Shown here: positions 7,025-15,609 of the stretch, in pieces | How the letters are laid out: each line of letters opens with the position of its first letter | Position numbering within the stretch: position 1 is the first letter of the stretch | Assembly: GCA_964579825.1 (NCBI GenBank) | Contig: CAZOHT010000003.1 | Coordinates: forward strand, 62,001-126,000 | Direction of reading: 5' to 3' | Length of the DNA: 64,000 nt | From: SPCO01 sp964579825 | Lineage (GTDB): Bacteria; Chloroflexota; Limnocylindria; Limnocylindrales; CSP1-4 | The notes under the pieces: generated by a model | Database searches by the model: none | Told to the model about the DNA's origin: nothing | The model's input: only the letters and a program-made list of their open reading frames with translations | Program-made: the position numbers and the translations under genes

Positions 7025-8265
7025 CCGTCCGCGCTCGTCACGCCGGGTGGCACGAAGAAGTAGCCGCCGCCCACGGTCTGGATGTACTCCTCGAGGGGTT
7101 CGCCGGCCAGGCGGTTCTGGACGGTCACGAAGCCGGCTTCGAGGTCGCGCTGGAAGCACACGAAGAAGAGGCCCTGGTCGAGCAGGCCGGCGTCGTCGAA
7201 CCCGCGGCTGTACGAGTAGCCGCGACGCAGGATGCGGTTCCGATCGGAGCCTGTCGTGCGTGGATTGGCCAGACGGATGTGGGCATCCATCGGGATCCGG
7301 TCGCCGGCCGGGTCACCCGGGTAGTCCGGATCGTCGTGCTCACGGGCGAGCCCGAGCGGCGCCCCCGTCCGCTTGGTCCGCCCGATGATGCCCTCCTGTT
7401 CGCTGAGCGCGGTCCGGTCCCAGCGCTCGACGAACATCCGGATGGGTCGCGCGACCATGTACGTCCCGCCGACGGCCCAGTCCGGTTCGCCGTCCGACGT
7501 GCCGACCCAGACGATGTCGTCCATCGTCCTGGCGTCGGTCGCGTCCGGGTTGGCGGTCCCGTCCTTGAAGCCGAGCAGGTTGCGGTGGGTGGCGGGCGTC
7601 CCTCCGGCCTCGATGGACCCGCCCGGCCGCTGCTGGAACCCATGGATGAGCCAGCGCACGACGAGCGAGCTGCGCGTGCCGGCCATCAGGTAGCGGAGCG
7701 CGTGGACGCAGCTGGCCTCGTCCGTGGCGCAGATCTGGAGCATGAGATCGCCGTGGCTCAGGCCGGGCGGCAGGCGGTCGTTCGGGAAGAACGGCATCTT
7801 GATCAGCTGTCGCGGCCGGAGTCCGCCAAGCCCGAACCGGTCGTCGAACAGCGAGGCGCCGAAGCCGAGGGTGATGGTCAGGTCGGACGGGCCGACCGAC
7901 GCGCCCAGGATGCCGCTCTCCGGTGGGGGATAGAGCTGGTCGCCCGCCTCGGGCGCCCAGCCGGCCGTGACGCGGGCGATCCGGCCGGACAGTTCGGCAA
8001 GGGTCGTGATCAGTTCCGGGCGACTCTCGACGACGGCGTCGAGCGCCACGAACATCGCCGCCGTCTGGGGCCGGGACGGCGTGACGATCCCCGCCTGGTG
8101 GACCCCGGTGGATGGGACGTAGCCCGCGACCTTGATCGCCGGCGCCTCGTCGTCGGCCGCGTGGGCGATCGCGACCCCGCCGAACCCGCCGACGATCGCG
8201 GCGGCACCGACGGCGGCACTGCCACCCAGGAACGCGCGGCGGGACAGATGCGGGCTCAAGGGCAT
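6997..8265 (-). CDS. efeB: EfeB: Tat-exported DyP-type haem peroxidase (deferrochelatase)
   Basis: Haem-dependent DyP peroxidase exported folded by the Tat pathway, 422 residues. The N-terminus has the twin-arginine signal SRRAFLGG followed by an Ala/Gly-rich hydrophobic stretch. The DyP hallmark GFKDGTANP (GxxDG) is present near residue 233. In EfeUOB systems EfeB oxidises Fe(II) or takes iron from haem for EfeU. It lies 12 bases after efeO, same strand, so the two are one operon; the permease partner is the FTR1 pair at 1635-3700. The 3' end overlaps the Fur-family gene tail to tail. Confidence 0.93.
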   Translation of the reverse strand: MPLSPHLSRRAFLGGSAAVGAAAIVGGFGGVAIAHAADDEAPAIKVAGYVPSTGVHQAGIVTPSRPQTAAMFVALDAVVESRPELITTLAELSGRIARVTAGWAPEAGDQLYPPPESGILGASVGPSDLTITLGFGASLFDDRFGLGGLRPRQLIKMPFFPNDRLPPGLSHGDLMLQICATDEASCVHALRYLMAGTRSSLVVRWLIHGFQQRPGGSIEAGGTPATHRNLLGFKDGTANPDATDARTMDDIVWVGTSDGEPDWAVGGTYMVARPIRMFVERWDRTALSEQEGIIGRTKRTGAPLGLAREHDDPDYPGDPAGDRIPMDAHIRLANPRTTGSDRNRILRRGYSYSRGFDDAGLLDQGLFFVCFQRDLEAGFVTVQNRLAGEPLEEYIQTVGGGYFFVPPGVTSADGYLGESLLA

Positions 8266-8277
8266 CAGGCGGTCGCC

Positions 8278-9426
8278 TCAGGCAGCCAGGCCCAACGTGC
8301 CCGGCAGCTGCGCGAGCAGCTCGGACAGGTCGGCGAGGCGGGCCTGCAGGCGCTTGAGATCCTCCGCGCTGATCGTGTCGAACGTCTTGAAGCCGTCGCC
8401 GTCGGCATACGTGGCGATGACGTCGGACACGCCCGTGCTGGCCGCATCGAGCTTAGCCAGGTAATCGGCGTCGAGCTCGGTCAGGATCGGGCGGAGCTGC
8501 TCCACGATGATCGCCGACCCGTCCACGTTGGCGTCGATGGCGTACAGGTCGAACTTCGAGTAGCGGTCCTCCTCGCCGGTCATCTTCGACTGCGCGACCT
8601 CGTCGATGAGCTCACCGGCGCCGCGGGCCATGACCCGTGGGTCGATCTCGAGCGCGTCGATCCGGGTCTTGAGCTCGGCGACGTCGGCGCGCAGCTCGAC
8701 CGCCAGCGGCGCGAGCCCCTCGGCCGTCCCGTCGGCCCAGAGGACCTTCTCGATCCGATGGAAGCCCTTGAACTCGGGATCGTCCACGCCGCCCTCGAAG
8801 TCCTCCTCGCGGAAGTCGATCGCTCCATCGAGATCCGGGAACAGCTCCGCGATCGGCTCGATCCGCTCCCACGGCACGCGCGCCGCGGCGTAGCTGGCCT
8901 TGGCGGCCTCGAGATCGCCCGCCTCGACCGCCGACGTGAACACGTCGATGGTGGCGACGAGATCGGCCACCTGGGTGTCGACGTACGCCGCGTAGGCGTC
9001 GCGCGCCGCGTTCAACCTGGCCTGATCGACGATGGCGTTGGGCTCCGGCGTGGCCGCCGCGCCGCCGGTGACCGTCAGCACACCGGCCGTGGTCTGCAGG
9101 TTGCCGCACTGCATGGCGTAGGTGCCGCCGTCGAGCCGGGTCGCCATGTTCACGACGAAGCCCGGGATGATGTTCTCGACCTCGTCGATGACCCGGGTGC
9201 CGTCGAGGATGATCTCGAACTCGCCCGTCTCGGAACCGTCGTTGGTCACGACGAACGTGACCGGTCCCGACGCGGTCGTGACCGTACTCGGGGAGCAGCC
9301 GTCCTCGCTCACGGAGATGGCGATGCGTTCGGCGGTCGGGTCGCCGGCGCCGCCGGCGGAGCCCTGGCAGGCACCGACGATGGTGGCGATGGCCAAACCG
9401 GCGGGGAGCAGCGTGCGAATGGACAA
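8278..9426 (-). CDS. efeO: EfeO: iron-binding lipoprotein (cupredoxin plus M75/imelysin domain)
   Basis: Extracytoplasmic iron-binding component of EfeUOB, 382 residues. The TTG at 9426 is chosen because AGGAGA lies 7 bases before it and because an upstream in-frame ATG (9474) falls at the promoter-proximal edge of the transcript. From the TTG the protein starts with a lipoprotein signal ending in IVGAC. A cupredoxin-like domain (about 35-135) is followed by an M75 peptidase-like helical domain (about 145-380) with the HxxE motif in GFHRIEKVLW and the conserved GAGELIDEVAQSKMTGEEDRY block (first 20 residues shown as GAGELIDEVAQSKMTGEEDR). First gene of efeO-efeB. Confidence 0.92.
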   Translation of the reverse strand: MSIRTLLPAGLAIATIVGACQGSAGGAGDPTAERIAISVSEDGCSPSTVTTASGPVTFVVTNDGSETGEFEIILDGTRVIDEVENIIPGFVVNMATRLDGGTYAMQCGNLQTTAGVLTVTGGAAATPEPNAIVDQARLNAARDAYAAYVDTQVADLVATIDVFTSAVEAGDLEAAKASYAAARVPWERIEPIAELFPDLDGAIDFREEDFEGGVDDPEFKGFHRIEKVLWADGTAEGLAPLAVELRADVAELKTRIDALEIDPRVMARGAGELIDEVAQSKMTGEEDRYSKFDLYAIDANVDGSAIIVEQLRPILTELDADYLAKLDAASTGVSDVIATYADGDGFKTFDTISAEDLKRLQARLADLSELLAQLPGTLGLAA

Positions 9427-9477
9427 GCGACGGTCTCCTGCGGCGGGTCTCCGAAGCAGCGTGCAGGAGACCATGCG

Positions 9478-9507
9478 TTTGTAATGCAAGTGACCTTGAC
9501 TGTCAAG
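9478..9507 (-). promoter_or_regulatory. efeO promoter with embedded operator
   Basis: On the minus strand a consensus -35 TTGACA (9506-9501) and TACAAA (9483-9478) are separated by exactly 17 bp. The spacer contains CAAG-TGAC-CTTG (9487-9498, plus-strand reading), matching the repeat before the FTR1 genes at 12 of 14 positions. A perfect 13-bp palindrome CTTGAC-T-GTCAAG (9495-9507) covers the -35. Repressor binding here would shut off efeOB. Transcription should start near 9471, giving a leader of about 45 nt to the TTG start. Confidence 0.65.
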
Positions 9508-9550
9508 CACAGGCATGATTGAGCCAGGCCGGCGCCTGGAAGGGAGTGGG

Positions 9551-10051
9551 ATGAACGGACCGTTCGAGCGGGTGATCCCGGGACCCGGCCAGGAAAGCGT
9601 CTGGGACTATCCGCGCCCGCCTCGCGTCGAGGCCGTTCCGGAGCGCCTTCGAGTCGTCGTGGACGGCGTGACCCTCGCCGACACGACCCGTGGGCTCAGG
9701 GTCCTCGAGACGGCTGGCGCGCCCGTCTACTACATCCCGTCGGCGGACGTCCGCACGGACCTCCTGGTCGTGAGCCCGCACACATCGTTCTGCGAGTGGA
9801 AGGGGAGCGCCCGGTACGTCAGCTATGTCGGGCCGACACGGCGCATCGACGACGTGGCCTGGTCCTACCCGTCGCCGGCGCCCGGCTACGAGGCGATCGC
9901 GGGCTACCTGGCGTTCTACGCCGGCCGCGTGGATGAGGCCTGGGTCGGCGATGAGCGGGCGACGCCGCAGCCCGGCGGGTTCTACGGCGGCTGGGTCACG
10001 AGTCGGATCGTCGGGCCGATCAAGGGCGTGCCGGGCTCGTTCGGCTGGTAG
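9551..10051 (+). CDS. DUF427 family protein
   Basis: Small soluble protein of 166 residues in the DUF427 family. Recognisable blocks are WDYPRPPRVEAV, TRGLRVLETAGAPVYYIP, the signature FCEWKGSARY and AWSYPSPAPGYEAIAGYLAFYAGRVDEAW, in which the Tyr/Phe and Glu spacing is typical. The biochemical role of the family is not established. The ATG at 9551 is preferred over 9515 because GGGAG precedes it and the family begins close to the first conserved Pro-rich block. It is divergent from efeOB and convergent with fabI. Confidence 0.85.
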   Translation: MNGPFERVIPGPGQESVWDYPRPPRVEAVPERLRVVVDGVTLADTTRGLRVLETAGAPVYYIPSADVRTDLLVVSPHTSFCEWKGSARYVSYVGPTRRIDDVAWSYPSPAPGYEAIAGYLAFYAGRVDEAWVGDERATPQPGGFYGGWVTSRIVGPIKGVPGSFGW

Positions 10052-10066
10052 GGGCCGGGCGGACGC

Positions 10067-10846
10067 CTAGTCGGACGTGGGCACGCCCATGATGTTGAAC
10101 CCGCCGTCCACGTAGAGCGTCTCGCCGGTGACGGCGCTCGAGAGATCCGAGGCGAGGTACAACGCGCTCCCCCCGACATCCTCCGGCGTGATGTTGGAGC
10201 GAAGCGGCGCGACATCCGAGAAGCCCGAATAGAGCTTCTTGAAGCCGGAGATCCCGGACGCGGCCAGGGTTCGGACCGGGCCGGCACTGATGGCATTGAC
10301 CCGGATCCCATCCGGACCCAGGTCGGCGGCCAGGTAGCGGACGGACGCCTCGAGGGCGGCCTTGGCCACGCCCATCACGTTGTAGTGGGCGACGACCTTC
10401 TCCGCGCCGTGATACGACAGGGTCATGACGGAGGACCCACGGCGCAGGTAGGGTCGGGCGCCGCGGGTCAGCGCGACCAGCGAGAACGCCGAGACATCCA
10501 GGGCCAGGGCGAAGCCGTCGCGCGACGTGTCGATGAAGTCGCCTTCGAGATCCTCCCGGCGCGCGAACGCGAGTGCGTGGACCAGGATGTCGAGCGAGTC
10601 GTGGGTGTCGCCCCAGCGCGCGAACACCCGGGCGATGTCCTCGTCTGACTGGACGTCGCATGGCTCGACGAACGTGGACCCGATGGACTCGGCCAGCGGC
10701 CGGACTCGCTTCTCGACGAGGCTCTCGATGGAGCTGAACCCGACCTCGGCACCCTCGGCGTGGAGGGCCCGGGCGATGCCCCAGGCGATCGAGTGGTCGT
10801 TGGCGACGCCGAAGATGAGCGCCGTCTTCCCCTCGAGCAATCCCAT
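10067..10846 (-). CDS. fabI: Enoyl-[acyl-carrier-protein] reductase (NADH) FabI
   Basis: Last step of each fatty-acid elongation cycle: reduces trans-2-enoyl-ACP with NADH. A 259-residue short-chain dehydrogenase of the FabI subgroup with the atypical nucleotide loop FGVANDHSIAWGIA near the N-terminus and the Tyr-x6-Lys catalytic pair in HYNVMGVAKA. It ends in the usual YVDGGFNIMG block. The ATG at 10846 has GAGGAGG just upstream; a longer start at 10864 lies within that ribosome-site region. It stands alone, with the HAD gene divergent 49 bases away. Confidence 0.94.
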   Translation of the reverse strand: MGLLEGKTALIFGVANDHSIAWGIARALHAEGAEVGFSSIESLVEKRVRPLAESIGSTFVEPCDVQSDEDIARVFARWGDTHDSLDILVHALAFARREDLEGDFIDTSRDGFALALDVSAFSLVALTRGARPYLRRGSSVMTLSYHGAEKVVAHYNVMGVAKAALEASVRYLAADLGPDGIRVNAISAGPVRTLAASGISGFKKLYSGFSDVAPLRSNITPEDVGGSALYLASDLSSAVTGETLYVDGGFNIMGVPTSD

Positions 10847-10895
10847 CGGGCCTCCTCGCTGCAACGCGTCGACGCGGGCAGCCTACCATCGGCGC

Positions 10896-11756
10896 ATGAC
10901 CGCGAAGACCTCCGACCTGCGAACGGCCCTGACCGGCCTGCGAGCCCTCCTCCTCGACATGGACGGCGTCATCGTGTCGGCCGGCCAGCTCATCCCCGGC
11001 GCCGCCGACGCCATCGCCCGGTTGGAGGCCCGCGGGTTCCCGTATCGCATCGTGACGAACACGTCGGCCGTGAGCCGGACCCGCCTGTCGTTCTGGTCGC
11101 GCCGCCTGGGGGCGGACATCGCGCCCGAGCGATTCCTGTCGGCCCTGTCCGCGTCGGCCGCGTACACGGCCCGTGTCTACCCCGGCCGGCCGCTGTACGT
11201 GCTCGCCTCGGACGATGCCAAGCTCGAGTTCGCCGGCCAGCACCTGCTCACGCACGACGAGGCGGCTCGGGGCGGCGCCGTGGCGGCCGCCGTCGTCGTC
11301 GGGGATTCGCCCGAGGAGGCGACCTACGAGAACCTGAACCACGCCTTCCGGCTCATCCTGGGTGGCGCGACCCTGATCGGCATGCACCGCAATCCATGGT
11401 GGCTGACGCCAGATGGTCCGACGCTCGACTCCGGCGCGTTCGTCGTCGGCCTCGAGTTCTCGGCGGGCGTCAAGGCGCGGATCGCCGGCAAGCCGTCACC
11501 GACGTTCTACTCGAGCGCGGTCGCGGACCTCCGCCGCCAGGTGGGTCGCGACCTGCCCCGCCACGACATCGCGATGGTCGGCGACGACATCCGCTCCGAC
11601 GTGCTCGCGGCCAGGCGAGTCGGACTGCGTGGCATCTTCGCGGAGTCAGGCAAGCACGGGCACGCGGACCTGGCCGCAGCCGAGCGGGGCCGGGGTGGTG
11701 GCCGCCCCGACGCCATCGCCGCGTCGCTGGCCGAGGTCGTGGCCGCGCTAGACTGA
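10896..11756 (+). CDS. HAD-IIA family phosphatase (NagD-like)
   Basis: Cytoplasmic HAD-superfamily hydrolase, 286 residues. Motif I is LLLDMDGVIV (nucleophile Asp and acid Asp), motif II the TNTSAVSR block, and motif III/IV KPSPTFY and MVGDDIRSDV; the C2-type cap lies between II and III, defining the IIA group (NagD, phosphoglycolate or 4-nitrophenyl phosphatases). The substrate is not predictable. A TACCAT at 10884-10889 lies 6 bases before the ATG, so the transcript looks leaderless; longer upstream frames overlap fabI antisense and are not used. It is followed by the dehydrogenase gene 53 bases downstream. Confidence 0.88.
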   Translation: MTAKTSDLRTALTGLRALLLDMDGVIVSAGQLIPGAADAIARLEARGFPYRIVTNTSAVSRTRLSFWSRRLGADIAPERFLSALSASAAYTARVYPGRPLYVLASDDAKLEFAGQHLLTHDEAARGGAVAAAVVVGDSPEEATYENLNHAFRLILGGATLIGMHRNPWWLTPDGPTLDSGAFVVGLEFSAGVKARIAGKPSPTFYSSAVADLRRQVGRDLPRHDIAMVGDDIRSDVLAARRVGLRGIFAESGKHGHADLAAAERGRGGGRPDAIAASLAEVVAALD

Positions 11757-11809
11757 GGGCAACAGCCCGGATCGCGCGATCGCCCACACCGCAGCCACGA
11801 GGTCCCCCG

Positions 11810-13387
11810 ATGACGACCGAACCCGCCCCGCGAATCAAGATCACCTACGCCACCCTGCGCGCCGACAACGAGGAGCTGCACCGCCAGTTCGAGGCCGGCG
11901 TCAGCGTGGCTCGCAGCCAGCTCGGCGGCTACCACCGCAACTTCGTGGCGGGCGCCTGGCGCGACGGCGAGGGCGCCTTCGAGGTCCGTTCCCCGATCGA
12001 CACCGACGTGCTCGTCGGGACGTTCGCGTCCGGGACGCCGGCCGACATCGACGATGCCGTCCAGGCGGCCCGTGCCGCCCAGCCGGCCTGGGCCGCGCTC
12101 GGCTGGGAGGGCCGTCTCGCGATCCTCAAGCGCGCGGCGGAACTCATCAGCGACCGGCTGATGGAGTACTCGGCACTCATGGCGATCGAGGTCGGCAAGA
12201 ACCGGATCGAGGCGCTCGGCGAGGTCGAGGAAGCCGCCGACCTCATCCGCTACTACGCACAGACCGCCGAGGACAACGCGTTCTACGACCACCCCATGGG
12301 CAACCTCGGCGATACCGCCGTGCACACCCGGTCGGTCCTGCGGCCGCACGGCGTGTTCGCGGTCGTGAGCCCGTTCAACTTCCCGTCGGCCCTCGCGACG
12401 GGCCCGACCGGCGCGGCGCTCATGGCCGGCAACACGGTCGTGCTCAAGCCCGCGTCGGCGTCGCCCCTGATGTCGGTCAAGCTCATCGAGACCCTCGTCG
12501 ATGCCGGCATCCCGGCGGGCGTCGTGAATCTGGTCATGGGTCCGGGCGCCACGGTCGGCCAGGCGCTCCAGGATCACCCGGGCGTGGACGGTATCGTGTT
12601 CACCGGGTCGTACGAGGTGGGCATGGCCCTGTTCCATTCGTTCTCGCGCGCCTGGCCGCGGCCGTGCATCGTCGAGATGGGCGGCAAGAACCCGGCCATC
12701 GTCACCCGCCACGCGGACCTCGACGAAGCGGCCGAGGGGATCATGCGTTCGGCCTTCGGGTTCGGCGGCCAGAAGTGCTCGGCCAACTCGCGCGTCTACG
12801 TCGAGCGGCCGGTCCACGACGAGCTGGTCCGCCTGCTGGTCGAGAAGACCGAGGCGATCACCATCGGTGACCCGCTCATCCGCGAGAACTGGCTGGGGCC
12901 GATCATCGACCAGAAGGCCGTCGACCGCCACCAGACCGCGGTCGCCGAGGCGCGCCGTGACGGCACGGTGTTCGTCGGTGGCGAGCGACTGACCGATCAC
13001 GGGATGGAGCGCGGCTACTTCGTCGAGCCGACGGTGGTGGGCCTGCCTGCTTCGCATCGGCTGTTCCGGGACGAGCTGTTCGCGCCGTTCACCGCGGTCG
13101 CGGCGGTCGACTCGCTCGACGAGGCCCTCACGCTCGCCAACGATTCCGTCTACGGGCTGACCGCCGGCGTGTACAGCGAGGATCCGGCCGAGGTCCAGAC
13201 CTTCCTCGACCGCATCGAGGCCGGCGTGACCTACGTCAACCGCCGAGCCGGCGCGACGACGGGCGCCTGGCCGGGGATCCAGGCGTTCGGCGGCTGGAAG
13301 GGCAGTGGCTCGACCGGCAAGGCCGGGCTGTCGATGTACTACGTCGCACAGTTCCTCCGTGAACAGAGCAGCACCATCGTCGATTAG
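11810..13387 (+). CDS. Delta-1-pyrroline-5-carboxylate dehydrogenase (aldehyde dehydrogenase superfamily)
   Basis: Oxidises glutamate-gamma-semialdehyde to glutamate with NAD+, a step of proline/arginine/ornithine catabolism. 525 residues, the usual length for this group. Catalytic Cys323 lies in GFGGQKCSANSR, the GQKCSA form being typical of pyrroline-5-carboxylate dehydrogenases, and Glu289 in VEMGGKNPAIV. The N-terminal extension before the NAD domain is also a group trait. ATG 11810 follows a GAGG ribosome site. A class III aminotransferase two genes downstream could supply the semialdehyde. Another semialdehyde dehydrogenase role remains possible. Confidence 0.85.
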   Translation: MTTEPAPRIKITYATLRADNEELHRQFEAGVSVARSQLGGYHRNFVAGAWRDGEGAFEVRSPIDTDVLVGTFASGTPADIDDAVQAARAAQPAWAALGWEGRLAILKRAAELISDRLMEYSALMAIEVGKNRIEALGEVEEAADLIRYYAQTAEDNAFYDHPMGNLGDTAVHTRSVLRPHGVFAVVSPFNFPSALATGPTGAALMAGNTVVLKPASASPLMSVKLIETLVDAGIPAGVVNLVMGPGATVGQALQDHPGVDGIVFTGSYEVGMALFHSFSRAWPRPCIVEMGGKNPAIVTRHADLDEAAEGIMRSAFGFGGQKCSANSRVYVERPVHDELVRLLVEKTEAITIGDPLIRENWLGPIIDQKAVDRHQTAVAEARRDGTVFVGGERLTDHGMERGYFVEPTVVGLPASHRLFRDELFAPFTAVAAVDSLDEALTLANDSVYGLTAGVYSEDPAEVQTFLDRIEAGVTYVNRRAGATTGAWPGIQAFGGWKGSGSTGKAGLSMYYVAQFLREQSSTIVD

Positions 13388-13790
13388 GCGCGCCGGGGGA
13401 ACGGCGCCCGAGCTGATCGTCCGCGACGCGCCAGCTGGACGCGTCGACGCGCCGCATCCGCACGCTCGCGATGCGGTCCGGGCGATCCACACGGCCATCT
13501 TCGGCGTGGAGCTGGCGGCGATCGGGTGGCTCGTCGTGAGCGGCTTCGTCGGGCGCCGGGATCGATCGGTCGGGCTTGCAGCCCTCGCGGTCACGGCGGA
13601 AGCCGCGGTGTTCATCGCCAACGACGGCGTGTGTCCACTGACGCCGCTCACCGAGCGGCTTGGGGCCGAGCGCGGGTCCGTGTCGGACATCTTCCTGCCG
13701 GACGCGGTGGCGCGGACGATCCCGATCTGGTCCAGCGCGCTGCTCGCCGTGGCGGCATTCACCCACGCGAGGTCGTTCCTCACACGCTGA
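13359..13790 (+). CDS. Small hydrophobic protein of unknown function
   Basis: 143 residues, starting at a GTG that overlaps the dehydrogenase end by 29 bases; no ATG, GTG or TTG occurs between that point and the first conserved-looking helix. Three or four hydrophobic segments are visible (AVRAIHTAIFGVELAAIGWL, a helix around FIANDG, and a C-terminal SSALLAVAAFTHA). Between them lies a cytoplasm- or outside-facing loop with DGVCPLTPLTERLGAERG. That loop, with its Cys-Pro and Arg-rich motif, recalls DUF2784-type membrane proteins, but I do not recognise it with certainty. No function is proposed. Confidence 0.65.
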   Translation: MNRAAPSSIRRAGGTAPELIVRDAPAGRVDAPHPHARDAVRAIHTAIFGVELAAIGWLVVSGFVGRRDRSVGLAALAVTAEAAVFIANDGVCPLTPLTERLGAERGSVSDIFLPDAVARTIPIWSSALLAVAAFTHARSFLTR

Positions 13791-13922
13791 CCAGGCTGGC
13801 ACCTCCATCGATGTCCGGGCCGTGTGTGGAGCGTCACGAGGCTCGGCTATACTCGGCTCCGGATATCCACTCTGCATAGCCCTTATGCAGTCAGCCCCGA
13901 GCGCAGCCAGCAGAGGTGCCCC

Positions 13923-15287
13923 TTGTCGTCGGCCTCGTCGCGGATCGCCGAAGGTCGGCCCGTCCCGCACATCGTCACCGAGCTTCCCGGGCCCAAGGCC
14001 CGCGCGCACGTCGAGTTCGACGAGACCTGGACGTCGCCCAGCCTGCCGCGCGCCTACCCGATCGTGCCGGTCCGTGGGGATGGCCTGACGGTCGAGGACA
14101 TCGACGGCAACCTCTTCCTGGACTTCGCCGCCGGCATCGCGGTGACCTCCACCGGGCATGCCCATCCGCAGGTGGTGGCCGCCATCAAGGAGCAGGCGGC
14201 GGAGCTCATCCACTTCAGCGCGAGCGACTTCTACCTGCCGATCTACCCGGAGGTGTGCAGGGAACTCGCCCGGATCGCGCCGATCTCGGGGCGTGTCCGC
14301 GCCTATCTCGGCAATTCGGGCGCCGAGGCGGTCGAGGCCTCGGTCAAGCTCGCCCGCTACGCCACCCACCGACCGTACGTGGTCGCGTTCCTGGGAGCGT
14401 TCCATGGACGCACCTACGGGGCGGTCTCGCTGACGGCCTCGAAGGCGAAGTACCACGCCGGTTTCGGGCCGCTCCTGCCGGGTGTCTTCCATGCCCCGTA
14501 CGGCCGGGTCGAGGACCTCAGGTGGTTCGATGAGGTGCTATTCGACAAGCTCGCCCCAGCCAACGAGGTGGCGGCGATCATCGTCGAGCCGATCCAGGGC
14601 GAGGGCGGCTACCTCGTCCCGGAGGACGGCTTCCTGCAAGGGCTGCGGGACATCTGCGACCAGCACGGGATCCTACTCATCGCCGACGAGATCCAGTCCG
14701 GTGCGGGCCGGACCGGCGAGATGTGGGCCATCCAGCATTGGGGCGTCGAGCCGGACATCCTCCTGACGGCGAAGGGCATCGCCTCGGGCATGCCGCTTGG
14801 CGCGATGGTGGCCCGGGCGGAACTCCTCGAGGCCTGGGGGCCTGGCGCGCACGGGTCGACGTACGGCGGCAACCCGGTCTCGTGCGCCGCCGCGCTGGCC
14901 ACGATCGACCTCCTCGAGGGCGGCCTCATCGAGAACGCGGCCGCCCGCGGGGCCCAGGCCTTCGCCGGCCTCGAGCCGCTCGTGACGCGGCATCCGGGTC
15001 TCGTTCGGGACGTGCGCGGCAAGGGCCTGATGCTGGGCGTCGAGTTCGATACCGGCGAGCATGCCGAGGAGGTCCAGTGGGCCTGCTTCGAGCGCGGCCT
15101 CCTCGTCCTCGAATGCGGCCGGAGCAGCGTCCGGATGTCGCCCGCCCTGACCGTCACCGAAGCCGAGATGGCCACGGCGCTGGGGATCTTCGCCGAGGCG
15201 GTCGCGGTCGTCGCCGGCCACGGTGCGGAGGTCCTCGAGGAGGTCGCCCAGGCCGGTGCACTCCACGAGGTCGAAGCGGCCGGCTGA
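13923..15287 (+). CDS. Class III PLP aminotransferase (4-aminobutyrate/ornithine type)
   Basis: PLP-dependent aminotransferase, 454 residues. Seen: GNSGAEAVEASVKLARYAT (phosphate-binding turn), the Asp of LLIADEIQSGAGRTG that pairs with the PLP pyridine, and the Schiff-base Lys284 in LTAKGIASGMPLGAM. It resembles GABA or acetylornithine/ornithine aminotransferases. With the nearby pyrroline-5-carboxylate dehydrogenase, an ornithine or GABA catabolic role is likely. The start is a TTG with GAGG 7 bases upstream; the longer ATG frame from 13824 includes the probable promoter (TATACT at 13848-13853), so it is rejected. Confidence 0.85.
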   Translation: MSSASSRIAEGRPVPHIVTELPGPKARAHVEFDETWTSPSLPRAYPIVPVRGDGLTVEDIDGNLFLDFAAGIAVTSTGHAHPQVVAAIKEQAAELIHFSASDFYLPIYPEVCRELARIAPISGRVRAYLGNSGAEAVEASVKLARYATHRPYVVAFLGAFHGRTYGAVSLTASKAKYHAGFGPLLPGVFHAPYGRVEDLRWFDEVLFDKLAPANEVAAIIVEPIQGEGGYLVPEDGFLQGLRDICDQHGILLIADEIQSGAGRTGEMWAIQHWGVEPDILLTAKGIASGMPLGAMVARAELLEAWGPGAHGSTYGGNPVSCAAALATIDLLEGGLIENAAARGAQAFAGLEPLVTRHPGLVRDVRGKGLMLGVEFDTGEHAEEVQWACFERGLLVLECGRSSVRMSPALTVTEAEMATALGIFAEAVAVVAGHGAEVLEEVAQAGALHEVEAAG

Positions 15288-15609
15288 TCCTCGGCGGCGA
15301 TCCCCGCGAGGCGTTGCCGTCGACCGTCCCACGCCCCGACCTTGCCACGGCCCGACCTTCCCACGGCCGATCGTCCCACGGCCGGATCATCCCGGGGCCC
15401 CACCTTCTCGCGGCCCGATCAACCTGACTGATCGAACTCGCGTCGCCCACGCTCGGAGCGCGATGAGAGCCGCCGTCTGCGTGCTCGATCACGCTCGGGT
15501 GCGGCGACTTAGATCAGCCAGCCTCATCGCGGCCAGCACCACCTGGTCGCCGCGAGCGTGGACATCGGTCAAGGGGACACGTGCCGTCGCGACGAGCGAT
15601 GGGCTGCCG
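15288..15609. other. Intergenic region with tandem repeat
   Basis: This 322-base stretch lies between the tail ends of the aminotransferase (+) and the oxidase-like gene (-). It holds the six-unit 16-bp repeat (15325-15419, entered separately). The remaining bases, 15420-15609, show no convincing gene, hairpin terminator or promoter; open frames across it lack family resemblance or a ribosome site. Confidence 0.6.
15325..15419. repeat. Six degenerate 16-bp tandem repeats
   Basis: Units begin at 15325, 15341, 15357, 15372, 15388 and 15404; all are 16 bp except the third (15 bp). A working consensus is CKTCCCACGGCCCGAY. Each unit alternates a CNTCCCACGGCC core with a GAC or GAT end. It lies between two convergent genes, is not multiple of three in total and sits in no plausible coding frame. 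It could be a slipped-strand minisatellite or an array of protein sites. Confidence 0.8.

Noticed and set aside
6979..9522. 847-codon plus-strand open frame antisense to efeB-efeO
   Set aside because: Arg/Asp/Glu-rich composition of a GC-driven shadow frame; the opposite strand encodes complete EfeB and EfeO with motifs.
11507..13837. 776-codon minus-strand open frame over the dehydrogenase
   Set aside because: No domain or composition of a real protein; lies antisense to a full pyrroline-5-carboxylate dehydrogenase.
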